From: Gemmatimonadota bacterium
Lineage (GTDB): Bacteria; Gemmatimonadota; Gemmatimonadetes; Longimicrobiales; Gaopeijiaceae
Assembly: GCA_041390125.1 (NCBI GenBank)
Contig: JAWKQN010000012.1
Location: forward strand, 152,241 to 216,240
Length of the DNA: 64,000 bases
Direction of reading: 5' to 3'
The notes below the pieces were generated by a model. It saw nothing but the letters and a program-made list of their open reading frames with translations. It searched no databases and was not told the DNA's origin. Each line of letters opens with the position of its first letter. Position 1 is the stretch's first letter. Below, in pieces: positions 9,100 through 18,325 of this stretch. A program made the translations under genes and the position numbers.

Positions 9100-10521
9100 C
9101 TATTCGGAGTCGACGCGCTTCCCCTCGACCGCGTCGACGAGCCGGTCGAACTGCCGCTCCGTGCTCCACAGCCGGAGCACCTCGGGAGAGCCCACCGCGA
9201 CCTCGGGCCCCCGGGCGCGCTCGAGCGCGGCTCCCAGCGCGGTGGCCCAGGCTTCGGGGGTGTCCTCCGTCAGGAGGATGTGCCCACCGGCGCGACGGAG
9301 GAGACGGGCCGACTCCCCCTCGTCGTCCACCAGCGCGATGATCGGCTTCCGGGTGCCCAGATACTCGTAGAGCTTGTTCGGGACCTGCGCGGGTTGACCG
9401 AGCGCCAGCAGGATGGGGAAGTCCGCGTCGGCGAGCGTGCGTAGCGCCTCCTCCCGCGCCTGCCAGGGCTCGAAGGACGTCTCGCCCGCCACGCCCAGGC
9501 CACGGGCGACCTGCCGCAGATCCTCCTGGTGCCGCTCCGACCCCACGCCGACGAAGCGGACCCGCAGTGCGGAAGGCTCGGTCTCACGCGCGACCACGCG
9601 CCCCAGGCCCTCCAGGAGCGCCTGCGCCGAGCGCGAGCCGTACAGCGTCCCCAGGTGGAGCAGGCAGGGTCGGCGTCGCGGCGACGTCGCGCCCTCCGCG
9701 ATCTGGTCGATGCCGTTGCGCACGAGGAGGAGCCTCGACGCGCTGGCGGGTCCGTACCGTTCGGCCATCTCCTCCAGCAGGCGGCGGGTGCCCACGACGA
9801 CGCGGTCCGCGGAACGGACCACCAGCGCCTCCATCCGGCGCTCCATCCGGTCGGTCCACTCCGTGCGCGGCTTGAGGTTGACCGGGTTGTTGGTCCACGG
9901 ATCGCGGAACTCCGCGATCCAGGGCACCCCGGTCAGGCGGTGGAGGACCCAGGCGGCCAGGTGGCTCGAGAAGGGCGGAGCCGTGCTGTAGAGGACGTCG
10001 AAGGCATGCCGGCCCAGCGCGAGGCCGTGGACGGCCGCAGCGAGCCCGAACCCCTGCTCGTCGTCCGGCAGGAAGAGCAGCGATCGTCCCAGGTGCCGCG
10101 GTCCCCGACCCTGACGCTTCTCCGGCGGCGTGCCGCGCACGGCCGGGCCGAGGTCATGCTCGCCGTTCCCGGCGCGCCCCAGCCGGGTCCGGAGCCGGAT
10201 CCACAGGAAGCGGGGGCTCCGGGGGTAGCGGATGGCGCGAACGTCCAGGTCGGCCGTCCGCAGCCGCATGCCCCGCTCCCCCTCGACGGCAGGCGCCGTG
10301 AGCACCGTGACGTGGTGGCCGCGGGCCACCAGGGCCTGGGCGATCTTCTCGGCCCGCATCGATCCCGAGGCCGGAAACGGGGGATAGGCATGTGCGAGGA
10401 GGAGGACACGCAGTCGCGCGCCCGCCGCCTCCTGGGCGGACCGCCCACCGCTGGGGCCGGCCCATGCGCCAGGCGCGGCCAACTCCAATGTCGGTGGGTT
10501 GCCCCGTTCGGTGTCGATCAC
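9100..10521 (-). CDS. GT4-type glycosyltransferase
   Basis: A 473-residue GT-B enzyme. I chose GTG at 10519-10521 because the longer reading (to 10662) adds only low-complexity residues and runs into the divergent promoter region. The N-terminal acceptor domain shows VLLLAHAYPPFPASGS and AEKIAQALVARGHHVTVLT. The middle has EFRDPWTNNP, and the C-terminal nucleotide-sugar domain has LLHLGTLYGSR, VRFVGVG and VPNKLYEYLGTRKPIIAL. It probably transfers a sugar to a surface polysaccharide or glycolipid. No neighbouring glycan genes are present, so the substrate cannot be inferred. Confidence 0.85.
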   Translation of the reverse strand: MIDTERGNPPTLELAAPGAWAGPSGGRSAQEAAGARLRVLLLAHAYPPFPASGSMRAEKIAQALVARGHHVTVLTAPAVEGERGMRLRTADLDVRAIRYPRSPRFLWIRLRTRLGRAGNGEHDLGPAVRGTPPEKRQGRGPRHLGRSLLFLPDDEQGFGLAAAVHGLALGRHAFDVLYSTAPPFSSHLAAWVLHRLTGVPWIAEFRDPWTNNPVNLKPRTEWTDRMERRMEALVVRSADRVVVGTRRLLEEMAERYGPASASRLLLVRNGIDQIAEGATSPRRRPCLLHLGTLYGSRSAQALLEGLGRVVARETEPSALRVRFVGVGSERHQEDLRQVARGLGVAGETSFEPWQAREEALRTLADADFPILLALGQPAQVPNKLYEYLGTRKPIIALVDDEGESARLLRRAGGHILLTEDTPEAWATALGAALERARGPEVAVGSPEVLRLWSTERQFDRLVDAVEGKRVDSE

Positions 10522-10721
10522 GCGACCGTTCCGCCTCTCTGGCGCTCGGGTGCTCAGGGTGACCACGGTGTTGTCACGGGGGTAGCTCGAAGCTAAGTGC
10601 AAGTCCTGCGCCGTTGAAAGGCCCGGGTCCGGCAGAGGCCGGGGGGGCCCGGCGGCGGACAACCCCCGGGCGCGGCGGACGCATCGGAAGCCGGCACAGT
10701 CGACTCTCCAGGAGGCTCAGC

Positions 10722-11894
10722 ATGAGGATGGTGACGAGGGCGGCGATCCTGTCCGGTGTGGCGCTCGCGGTGACCGGGGTGGAGGCCAGCGGACAGGCGG
10801 TTCCCCGCCTGGTGCGCGAGGCCCGCTTCGCCGAGGGCTTCGGACTGGTCAACCGCGCCCGCGAGCTGCCGGACGGGCGGGTGCTCGTGGCCGACCCCCT
10901 GTCGAAGACCCTGCAGGTCGTCGATTTCGCCTCCGGTCGCAGCGAAGCCATCGGGCGCGAAGGCCAGGGGCCGGAGGAGTACCGGCAACCGGACGCGGTC
11001 CACGCGCTGCCGGGAGGACGCACCCTGCTGGTCGACCTCGGGAACGCGCGTCTGACCGAGCTCGGTCCCGATCTCTCGTTCGGGCGGACCCATCCGCTGG
11101 CCACGGGGAGCCCCGGCCCGGGCGGGAACTTCGAGCCGCGCCTCCCCGCCGCCGTGGATGGCGAGGGCCGCGTCTACTACCAGGCGATGGGGATGTCGCC
11201 CGGTGGGCAGCTGCCCACCCACGCGCAGGTCAAGCGCTGGGATCTGACCACCGGCGCCGTCGAGGTGGTGGGCGAGGTGGCCCTCCCCGACCGCGAGGAC
11301 CGCGTCTCCGGCGGGCCCAACAACCAGCAGCGACAGATCCGGCAGATCCCGCTGGCCGCCGCCGACGGGTGGGCGGTCGCCCGGGACGGCCGGGTCGCCT
11401 TCGTGCGCTCCGGCTCGACCTGGCACGTGGAGTGGGTCGGCGCGGGCGCGGGGCCGGTGACGGGGCCCCCCGTGCGCTACCAGCCGGTCCGCATCGGGAC
11501 GGCGGAGAAGCGCGAGTGGGTCGAAACGGCCGCGCAGCGCGGCGGCGGTGTGGGCATCTCCGTGGAGATGGACAACGGCAGCGTCCGGACCAGCTTTGCG
11601 CGCGGCGGGGGCAGCCGTAGCGCGATCGACGACTACACGTGGCCGGAGACCAAGCCGGCCTTCGAGCCCGGCGACATCCAGGTGGACCCCCAGGGACGCG
11701 TGTGGGTGCGGCTGCACCGCGAGGCGGGCGAGGCCCCCCTGTACGCGATCGTCGATGCGAACGGCCGGCCTCTGGGCGAGGTGGAGCTGGAGCCGGACCG
11801 GCGACTCATCGGGTTCGGGGACGGCACGGCCTACGTGGTGCACGTCGACGACATGGACCTGCAGTACCTGGAGCGCTACCGGCTCGAGGGGTAG
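10722..11894 (+). CDS. Secreted six-bladed beta-propeller protein
   Basis: A 390-residue protein starting at ATG 10722, with AGGAGG (10710-10715) six bases upstream. A signal peptide covers residues 1-24 (ending VEASGQA). NHL/6-bladed-propeller style repeats follow: NRARELPDGRVLVADPLSKTL, GREGQGPEEYRQPDAVHAL, GGRTLLVDLGNARL, DIQVDPQGRVWVRL. The GREGxGPGEF-like motif is characteristic of a large propeller family common in Gemmatimonadota and Bacteroidota. No catalytic residues are recognisable. It probably works as a binding scaffold in the periplasm. Confidence 0.8.
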   Translation: MRMVTRAAILSGVALAVTGVEASGQAVPRLVREARFAEGFGLVNRARELPDGRVLVADPLSKTLQVVDFASGRSEAIGREGQGPEEYRQPDAVHALPGGRTLLVDLGNARLTELGPDLSFGRTHPLATGSPGPGGNFEPRLPAAVDGEGRVYYQAMGMSPGGQLPTHAQVKRWDLTTGAVEVVGEVALPDREDRVSGGPNNQQRQIRQIPLAAADGWAVARDGRVAFVRSGSTWHVEWVGAGAGPVTGPPVRYQPVRIGTAEKREWVETAAQRGGGVGISVEMDNGSVRTSFARGGGSRSAIDDYTWPETKPAFEPGDIQVDPQGRVWVRLHREAGEAPLYAIVDANGRPLGEVELEPDRRLIGFGDGTAYVVHVDDMDLQYLERYRLEG

Positions 11895-11968
11895 CCGGTC
11901 CGCGCTCTGCGGGGGCCGACCGGTCCGCGACCCGCGGGCAGGTCCACCGCCCGCCCGGACCCACGCGT

Positions 11969-11997
11969 CTCGACCGCGGGGCGGTGCGCCCTATCTT
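11969..11997 (+). promoter_or_regulatory. Sigma-70-like promoter close to the DUF3187 start
   Basis: CTCGAC (11969-11974), a 17-base spacer and TATCTT (11992-11997). The predicted transcription start is at or within a base or two of the GTG at 12003, and no ribosome site exists, so the message may be leaderless. Confidence 0.55.
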
Positions 11998-12002
11998 GTG
12001 GG

Positions 12003-12983
12003 GTGCACCGCCTCGCCGTCGCCGCGCTCGTGGCCCCGCTCCTGGGGTCCGTCCCCCTCGCGGCCCAGGAGCCGTTCGTCGGACCCCTGGGCGTGAGCGA
12101 GCGCAATCCCTTCTATGAGCTCTTCTATGTCCCCGTGCTCGAGACGGCGGACGTGCTTCCGGCCGGGGCGCTGCGCCTGGACGTGACCCACGCCTACTCG
12201 AACATCTTCGAGTGGGGCGAGAGCGACGCGGCCGAGCAGTACTTCGATCTCGAACGCCTGACGAGCACGTGGACCCTCCGGCACGCCCTGGGGTCGGCCT
12301 GGGAGATCGGCGGCCGCATGTCCGTGCAGGCGTCATGGGGCGGGTTCCTCGATCCGCTGGTCGAGGGGCTCCACGACGCATTCGGCCTTCCCAACGGCGA
12401 TCGCGAACGGGTGCGACAGAACCAGTACGGCGTGGAGCTGCGCGACCGTCGGGGCGATCTCGTCTATCGCGCGCCCCGGCGCACGATCTCGTTCGAGGAT
12501 CCGCAGGTGTTCGTGAAATGGGGAGCGCGCCGCAGCGACCGGGGAGCGCTGTCGGTGCGCGCCACGACCGAGCTGCCCCTCGGTCAGGACGGTACCGGCA
12601 CGGGCCGGGCGGACGCGGCGCTCGAGGTGCTGGCGCGGCGCTCCTGGACCCGGTGGCACCTGCACGGCATGGCGGGGGTGACCACGGTCAACGCACCGGA
12701 ATGGGCGCGTCCCTGGGCCCACCGCGCCGCGACGTACCTGGCGCTGGCGACGGAGCGGACGTTCGGGCCCACTTCGCTGCTGGCGCAGTGGGCGCTGTCG
12801 ACCCCCTATCTGGGAGACACGGGCATCGACGAGCTGGACGACCTGCCGTCGCTGCTCACGGTCGCCGTCGCCGGACAGCGCCGGGCGTGGCGGTGGGCGC
12901 TCGGATTCGTGGAGGACGTGCCCCCCAACGGTCCATCCGTGGACTTCACCGTTCACCTGCAGCTCTGGCGCGCCTGGCCGTAG
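12003..12983 (+). CDS. DUF3187-family outer-membrane protein
   Basis: A 326-residue protein with a GTG start and signal peptide (MHRLAVAALVAPLLGSVPLAAQ). The mature start VSERNPFYELFYVPVLETADVL and the many amphipathic strands (LRLDVTHAYSNIFEW, WEIGGRMSVQASWGG, LSVRATTELPLG, WHLHGMAGVTTV) fit DUF3187, predicted beta-barrels of the outer membrane; the last residue is not aromatic. No ribosome-binding site precedes the start, consistent with the adjacent promoter. It ends 21 bases before lgt and may be co-transcribed with it. Confidence 0.8.
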   Translation: MHRLAVAALVAPLLGSVPLAAQEPFVGPLGVSERNPFYELFYVPVLETADVLPAGALRLDVTHAYSNIFEWGESDAAEQYFDLERLTSTWTLRHALGSAWEIGGRMSVQASWGGFLDPLVEGLHDAFGLPNGDRERVRQNQYGVELRDRRGDLVYRAPRRTISFEDPQVFVKWGARRSDRGALSVRATTELPLGQDGTGTGRADAALEVLARRSWTRWHLHGMAGVTTVNAPEWARPWAHRAATYLALATERTFGPTSLLAQWALSTPYLGDTGIDELDDLPSLLTVAVAGQRRAWRWALGFVEDVPPNGPSVDFTVHLQLWRAWP

Positions 12984-13004
12984 CCGCCGCCACCGGAGGA
13001 TTCC

Positions 13005-13847
13005 GTGCGACCCGTGTTGTTCCGCTTTCCCGACGGTTTGCCGCTCATCGGCGGCGCCGAGGTGCAGTCCTTCGGCATCCTGCTCTTCCTCTCCTTCATC
13101 GCCGCGGGGATCGTGGCGCGGCGCGAGCTGGATCGGCTGGGAGAGGATGGAGAACGGATGAGCGACCTGGTCTTCTGGGCGCTCATCGGCGGGATCGTGG
13201 GGGGCAAGCTCTACTTCGTGCTGACCAACCCGGGCATGCTGGCGGGGGGCGCCGGCGCGCTGTTGTCCGGGACGGGCTTCACCTGGTACGGCGGCTTCAT
13301 CCTGGCCAGCGCGATGGTGTGGGTCTACATGCGCCGGCACGGGATGGACGTGGGGAAGACGTTCGACGCCATCGCGCTGGGCCTCCCCGTCGGCATCGCG
13401 GTGGGTCGGTTCGGGTGCTTCATGGCGGGCGACGACTACGGGCGCCCGACCGGCTCCTGGGTCGGTGTGGCGTTCCCCGAAGGTGCACCTCCGACCACCG
13501 TGGGCGTGTTGCGGGACCGCTATGGCGTCGACGTGGATCCGGAGCTGATCGCCCGCTTCGGCGACGTGATCCCGGTGCATCCCACGCAGCTCTACGAGAT
13601 CGGCACCTCCTTCCTGATCCTGCTGGTCCTGCTCCGTCTGCGCCACGTCCCGCACAAGCCGGGGTGGGTCTTCGGCGCCTGGCTGGGGCTCTACGCCGTC
13701 AATCGCTTCCTGCTCGAGATCGTGCGGCTGAAGGGGGATCGCTTCCTGTTCGGCGTATTCTCGCAGGCGCAGGTCATCTCGGTGGTGCTGCTCGCGCTCT
13801 CGCTCTGGATGGTGACACGGCTCCGGGGCGCGCCGGCGCGACGCTGA
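13005..13847 (+). CDS. lgt: Prolipoprotein diacylglyceryl transferase
   Basis: A 280-residue inner-membrane enzyme that moves diacylglycerol from phosphatidylglycerol to the lipobox cysteine of prolipoproteins, the first step of lipoprotein maturation. Seven or so membrane helices are visible. Family signatures include ALIGGIVGGKLYFVL, the Lgt signature GLPVGIAVGRFGCFMAGDDYG and HPTQLYEIG. GTG at 13005 follows GGAGGA at a good distance. A roughly 50-residue loop (PEGAPPTTVG to FGDVIPVHP) is slightly longer than in enterobacterial Lgt. It serves the several lipoproteins in this window, including the two tandem lipoproteins and the cytochrome c. Confidence 0.95.
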   Translation: MRPVLFRFPDGLPLIGGAEVQSFGILLFLSFIAAGIVARRELDRLGEDGERMSDLVFWALIGGIVGGKLYFVLTNPGMLAGGAGALLSGTGFTWYGGFILASAMVWVYMRRHGMDVGKTFDAIALGLPVGIAVGRFGCFMAGDDYGRPTGSWVGVAFPEGAPPTTVGVLRDRYGVDVDPELIARFGDVIPVHPTQLYEIGTSFLILLVLLRLRHVPHKPGWVFGAWLGLYAVNRFLLEIVRLKGDRFLFGVFSQAQVISVVLLALSLWMVTRLRGAPARR

Positions 13848-13968
13848 GCGGGCGGGCGGGCGACACGGCCCGGCCCGCGGCGGGTCCGGTCCGCCGCGCC
13901 CCGGGTTGCGCCGGCTCCCCCCACGCCGGATGCTCGGGTGCATCCACGTCCTCCACCGGAGCGTCCCC

Positions 13969-14859
13969 ATGATCCGTCTCCCGCTGGCCGCGGCCGCACT
14001 CCTGCTCGCCGCCGCCCCCGTATCCGCCCAGGGCCTCAAGGTCCACATCTCCGCCGACCTCGAGGGGATCACGGGGGTCGTCACGGGAGAGCAGCTCGGA
14101 CCCGGCGGCTTCGAGTACGGACGCTTCCGCGAGTTCATGACGGACGAGGTCAACGCCGCCATCGAGGGCGCGCGGGCCGCGGGCGCCACCGAGATCGTGG
14201 TGGCGGACTCCCACGGCAACGGCCAGAACCTCCTCATCGAGCGGTTGCCGGAGGACGTGCTGCTGGTGCGCGCCTGGCCGCGTCCGCTCGGCATGATGGA
14301 AGGCATCGACTCGACGTTCGACGCCGCGGTCTTCATCGGCTACCACGCCAGCACCACCAATCCCGAAGGCGTGAGGGCGCATACGCTATCCAGCGCCAAC
14401 CTCACGGCGGTGCGGCTGAACGGCATCGAGATGCCCGAGGCCGGTCTGAACGCCGCCGTCGCCGGCCACTTCGGTGTGCCCGTCGTGGCGATCTCCGGCG
14501 ACGACGCCATCGTGGCCGAAGCCGAGCGCCTGCTCGGCACGATCGACGGGGCCGTCGTCAAGCAGGCGCTCGGCTTCCACTCGGCCGTGACCGTCATGCC
14601 GGCGGTCGGGCGCGAGCGCATCCGGGCGGCGGTGGAAGCGGGGGTGCGCGCCCACGCTGCGCGGCGCGCCTACCGGCTGGAGGGTCCCCTCCAGCTGGAG
14701 GTGGCCTTCAAGCACTACCAGCAGGCGCAGGTGCTGGCCTACCTGCCCTTCGTGGAGCTGGTCGACGCGCACACCATCCGCATGCAGGCGGACTCCATGG
14801 TGGAGATCTCCCGCTTCCTGCAGTTCATCTCGCACTACCAGCCGGGACTGGCGCCCTGA
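13969..14859 (+). CDS. Secreted M55-family D-aminopeptidase
   Basis: A 296-residue protein. ATG at 13969 has GGAG seven bases upstream and opens a signal peptide (MIRLPLAAAALLLAAAPVSAQ). The mature protein shows the DppA/M55 zinc-site blocks: SADLEGITGVV (Asp and Glu ligands), DSHGNGQN and FIGYHAST. The family hydrolyses D-amino-acid peptides using two zinc ions and forms a toroidal decamer. Most DppA proteins are cytoplasmic, and this one is exported. It likely releases D-alanine from cell-wall or dietary peptides. No transporter genes are adjacent. Confidence 0.9.
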   Translation: MIRLPLAAAALLLAAAPVSAQGLKVHISADLEGITGVVTGEQLGPGGFEYGRFREFMTDEVNAAIEGARAAGATEIVVADSHGNGQNLLIERLPEDVLLVRAWPRPLGMMEGIDSTFDAAVFIGYHASTTNPEGVRAHTLSSANLTAVRLNGIEMPEAGLNAAVAGHFGVPVVAISGDDAIVAEAERLLGTIDGAVVKQALGFHSAVTVMPAVGRERIRAAVEAGVRAHAARRAYRLEGPLQLEVAFKHYQQAQVLAYLPFVELVDAHTIRMQADSMVEISRFLQFISHYQPGLAP

Positions 14860-14883
14860 GCGGGCACGTCCCGGAGGCTGGGG

Positions 14884-15321
14884 TCACAGCGACAGGAGCG
14901 CGACCTCGTAGCCGATGAGCGCCGTGTAGAACAGCAGGATCCCGTGGAGGATGCCCCGCACCGGCACGAAGCGCAGCACGGAGCTCTGGTTGCAGGCCAC
15001 GAGGATGAGCAGCGCAAACCCGGTCAGCAGGACCTTGAAGTTCGCGAAGAGCTGGATGTCGAGCTCCATGAGCGCGCGCATCACGGGGTTGGCCTCGCGC
15101 ACGACACCGCGGGCGATCAGCTCCAGCGTGAAGATCGCGTCCAGGGTGCTGAGCGCCATCACGACGATCGTCACCACCAGGAACCACGGATGGTGCCAGT
15201 CGAGACCGGTCGCGGCGGCGTCGCCGACGCGACGCCCGTTCCTGCGTCGGCCTTTGAGCGCCCAACGCCAATCGGAGAACAGGACGTGGGCCTGTCGGCG
15301 GTCCGCGCGTCGACGCTCCAT
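14884..15321 (-). CDS. DUF5658 membrane protein
   Basis: A 145-residue protein with ATG at 15319-15321 and AGGAG upstream. The N-terminus is basic and cytoplasmic (MERRRADRRQ). Then three to four membrane helices follow, with the DUF5658 signature LSTLDAIFTLELIARGVVREANPVM. No function is known for the family. It lies 71 bases downstream of the lytic transglycosylase on the same strand and may share its message. Confidence 0.75.
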   Translation of the reverse strand: MERRRADRRQAHVLFSDWRWALKGRRRNGRRVGDAAATGLDWHHPWFLVVTIVVMALSTLDAIFTLELIARGVVREANPVMRALMELDIQLFANFKVLLTGFALLILVACNQSSVLRFVPVRGILHGILLFYTALIGYEVALLSL

Positions 15322-15392
15322 GGGCCTCTCCTGACGGGTCGGATCGGGATGCTGGTCCGGCTCGATGGGCAGGGCGTATGCCAGGAGCCGAC

Positions 15393-16016
15393 TCAGGGCG
15401 AGGATGACACGTCCAACCACCGTCGGACAAGGACTTCGCCTGCCCGGGCATACACCTTGGCGGGGTAGAGGTGGCAGTCGGATGTGTTGCGTCCGCGCAC
15501 ACATCCGTTGTAGCGCAGAAGCGCCCGCTCCATGTCCCCGCCGGAGCGGTCGACGAGGGTCCGCAGCAGGCGGGCGCCGTGGCACAGGTTGGTGGCGATG
15601 TCCTCCAGATCGGAACCCGGGCAGCCCCAGCGCCCGGCGTGGAACGGCATCACCTGCAGCAGGCCGACCGCCCCGACCGGGCTCCGGGCGGCAGGGTCCA
15701 ACCACGGATTCTCCACCAACAGGACGGCCGTCAGGAGGCGGGGATCGAGTCCGGCGTCGCGTCCGGCGCCCACCAGGGCCAGCGCCAGCGTGCGCACGAA
15801 CGCGGAATCGTCCGAGAACGTCGCGAGCATCGTGGTGAGCGGCTCCACCTCGGCTCGATAGACGGAGTCCGCGCGCTCGATCCCGGATCGGAGACGCTCC
15901 ACACGCTCATGGAGCTCCGAGCGTTCGGGCTGCGCTCCCGCAGGGGAGACATCCGGTGGGGGCCGGGTCGCCGCGAGCAACAGGGCCGGAACCAGGAGAA
16001 GCGTCGCGTTGCGCAC
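15393..16016 (-). CDS. Secreted lytic transglycosylase-like (SLT) protein
   Basis: A 207-residue protein from GTG 16014-16016, with a signal peptide (VRNATLLLVPALLLAATRP). The helical N-terminal part precedes an SLT domain: LDPRLLTAVLLVENPWL carries the likely catalytic glutamate, and SPVGAVGLLQVMPFHAG is the classic GLMQ(L/V)MP block. C-terminal cysteines (GCVRGRNTSDC, RWGC) may form disulfides. It should cleave peptidoglycan glycan strands with formation of anhydro-muramyl ends. It is divergent from the S9 peptidase. Confidence 0.8.
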   Translation of the reverse strand: MRNATLLLVPALLLAATRPPPDVSPAGAQPERSELHERVERLRSGIERADSVYRAEVEPLTTMLATFSDDSAFVRTLALALVGAGRDAGLDPRLLTAVLLVENPWLDPAARSPVGAVGLLQVMPFHAGRWGCPGSDLEDIATNLCHGARLLRTLVDRSGGDMERALLRYNGCVRGRNTSDCHLYPAKVYARAGEVLVRRWLDVSSSP

Positions 16017-16236
16017 GGGGGGTCGCTCCCGTCGGGGTAGGGCCGGAGGCGGAGGCGCCTCCCTGCCATCCTGGAGGGCGACGTCGCCCGCCCGCGGCGG
16101 ACAGGCCGGACGACGTAGATGCGGACGCACGATGCCGTAGGAACGGCGCGAAGCCCTGGCGGCGGCGGATCGGCGGGCCTTCTATTGCACCCGGACGCCG
16201 CACGCTCCACGGACCCGCCCGAGAGAGGTTCACGCC

Positions 16237-18294
16237 ATGCTCCGCCGCGCCGTTTCCCTGCTCGCTGCCGTGCTGGGCACGGCTCCGGGTGCCCTGCAGG
16301 CCCAGACTGCGCCTCGACCCATGACCGTCGTGGACCTGATCGAGTTGTCCTCCCTGGGCGACGCGGATCTCGCGCCGGATGGAGCGCGGATCGCGTTCGT
16401 ACGCAGCGAGGCGGACTGGGAGCGCAACGAAACGGTGCAGCACGTCTGGTGGGTGCCCGTCGCGGGTGGCGAGGCCGTACAGCTCACCAACGGGGAGAAG
16501 GGCGAGACGAGCCCGCGCTGGTCGCCGGACGGCGCTACGCTCGCCTTCCTGGCCGAGCGCCCCGGGCGCGAGGGCCAGGAGATCTGGCTCATCGGCGCGC
16601 GCGGCGGCGAGGCCTGGCCGCTGACGGATCATCCCACGGCCCCGGCCGATCCCCGCTGGTCGCCCGATGGCCGCTGGGTCTGGTTCCTGGCGCCCGATCC
16701 CCGCACGGACGAGCTGCAGGAGCGACTGGACGAGCTCGACGACGTCTACGCGTACGACGAGAACTACGAGGAGCGGCACCTGTGGCGGGTGCCGGTGGAC
16801 GGCGGGGCCCCCGAGCGCATGACCGACGGGGACGGCTCCATCATCGGGTATGCGCTGTCGCGCGACGGGTCGCGCGTCGTCCTGCATCGCGCGCCTTCGC
16901 CGCTCTACGACAACGCCGACGAAGCCGACGTGTGGGTGTTGGACGTGGCCAGCGGCGCTTCGACGCGCCTGACCGACAACGACGTCACCGAAGCGGGCGC
17001 GGAGCTGTCGCCGGACGGCAGAACCGTGCTCTTCCGGTCCGACTCCAACGAGCGGCTCGAGACCTACTACAACGACAAGATCTTCCTCGTCCCGGCGCAG
17101 GGGGGCACCCCCCGGGTGCTGATGCCCGACCTCCCCTACGAGGTCACCGACGCCACCTGGTCGGCGGACGGGGCCAGCATCTGGTTCGTGGCCAACACCG
17201 GCGTGCGCACCGAGCTGTTCCGCGTCGGCGTTTCCGACGGTCGTTGGACGCAGGTCACCAGGGGTGACCATACCCTGGGGTCGTGGGACTACGCCCCGGC
17301 CGTGGACCGCCACGTGTTCGGACTGAACACCGCCACGAACAACGGCGATCTCTGGGTCCTGGACACCGGAGGGCGCGCGACGCCGACCCCTCGACAGGTC
17401 ACGCACGTCTTCGACGATCTCGCCACCCGCTTCGCCCTTCCACGGCAGGAGGCCATCACCTGGACCGGCGAGGACGGGGTCGAGGTGGAGGGGCTGCTCT
17501 TCTATCCGCTCGAGTGGCGGGAGGGGCAGCGCTATCCCCTGGTGGTGCAGACCCACGGCGGGCCGGCCGCGTCCGACAAGTTCGGCTTCGGCAACGCGCA
17601 CAACTACACACACAAGCTGACCGCGCTCGGCTACTTCGTCTTCAAGCCCAACTATCGCGGGAGCACCGGATACGGAGACGACTTCCTCCGCAACATGGTG
17701 GGGCACTACTTCGACCAGGCCCACCTGGACGTGATGGCGGGCGTCGACCACCTCATCGCGGAGGGTCTGGTGGATGGCGAGCGCATGGCCAAGATGGGTT
17801 GGAGCGCCGGTGGCCACATGACCAACAAGATCATCACCGTCACCGACCGCTTCCGTGCCGCATCCTCCGGCGCGGGTGCCGCGAACTGGGTGTCCATGTA
17901 TGCGCAATCGGACGTCCGCACCTACCGGACGCCGTGGTTCGGTGGCACGCCCTGGCAGAAGGACGCGCCGGTGGAGCGCTACTGGGAGGATTCGCCGCTC
18001 AAGGACGTGGCCAACGTCACCACTCCGACGCTGTTCCTGGTCGGGGAGGAGGATGCCCGCGTGCCCATGCCCCAATCCGTGGAGATGTACCGCGGCCTCA
18101 AGAGCAACGATGTGCCCACGCACCTGTACGTGGCTCCCCGCGAAGGCCACGGATGGCAGGAGCTCCGCCATCGTCTGTTCAAGGCGAACGTGGAGCTGGA
18201 CTGGTTCGAGCGTTGGGTGCGCGAACGCGACTACACGTGGGAGGAGGTTCCTACGCCCGCGCGTGCGGTGAGCGAGGACGGTCAGGACGCATGA
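16237..18294 (+). CDS. Secreted S9-family prolyl-oligopeptidase-like peptidase
   Basis: A 685-residue protein with a signal peptide (MLRRAVSLLAAVLGTAPG to LQAQT). Residues 35-380 form a WD40/TolB-like propeller (SPDGATLAFLAERPG, SPDGRWVWFLAPDP, SPDGRTVLFRSDS). Residues 400-670 form an alpha/beta hydrolase with nucleophile Ser523 in GWSAGGH, an acidic residue in GEEDARVPM and the histidine in REGHGWQE. The family cleaves short peptides after proline or other residues, and export suggests protein scavenging. Downstream is a perfect hairpin shared with the convergent tRNA-binding gene. Confidence 0.92.
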   Translation: MLRRAVSLLAAVLGTAPGALQAQTAPRPMTVVDLIELSSLGDADLAPDGARIAFVRSEADWERNETVQHVWWVPVAGGEAVQLTNGEKGETSPRWSPDGATLAFLAERPGREGQEIWLIGARGGEAWPLTDHPTAPADPRWSPDGRWVWFLAPDPRTDELQERLDELDDVYAYDENYEERHLWRVPVDGGAPERMTDGDGSIIGYALSRDGSRVVLHRAPSPLYDNADEADVWVLDVASGASTRLTDNDVTEAGAELSPDGRTVLFRSDSNERLETYYNDKIFLVPAQGGTPRVLMPDLPYEVTDATWSADGASIWFVANTGVRTELFRVGVSDGRWTQVTRGDHTLGSWDYAPAVDRHVFGLNTATNNGDLWVLDTGGRATPTPRQVTHVFDDLATRFALPRQEAITWTGEDGVEVEGLLFYPLEWREGQRYPLVVQTHGGPAASDKFGFGNAHNYTHKLTALGYFVFKPNYRGSTGYGDDFLRNMVGHYFDQAHLDVMAGVDHLIAEGLVDGERMAKMGWSAGGHMTNKIITVTDRFRAASSGAGAANWVSMYAQSDVRTYRTPWFGGTPWQKDAPVERYWEDSPLKDVANVTTPTLFLVGEEDARVPMPQSVEMYRGLKSNDVPTHLYVAPREGHGWQELRHRLFKANVELDWFERWVRERDYTWEEVPTPARAVSEDGQDA

Positions 18295-18300
18295 GCCGTC

Positions 18301-18325
18301 CCCGCGCCGGCTCAGCCGGCGCGGG
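18301..18325. terminator. Perfect 11-bp bidirectional hairpin
   Basis: Arms 18301-18311 and 18315-18325 are exactly complementary around a three-base loop. The loop is the stop codon (TCA on the plus strand) of the minus-strand tRNA-binding gene. It lies seven bases past the stop of the S9 peptidase, so it can end both messages. Confidence 0.65.

Noticed and set aside
10522..10662. An N-terminal extension of the glycosyltransferase
   Set aside because: The extra 47 residues are low-complexity and would overlap the divergent promoter region. GTG 10521 is closer to the GT-B fold.
12212..13972. A 586-codon plus-strand frame over the DUF3187 and lgt genes
   Set aside because: It is out of frame with two recognised genes, and the translation is arginine-rich without motifs.
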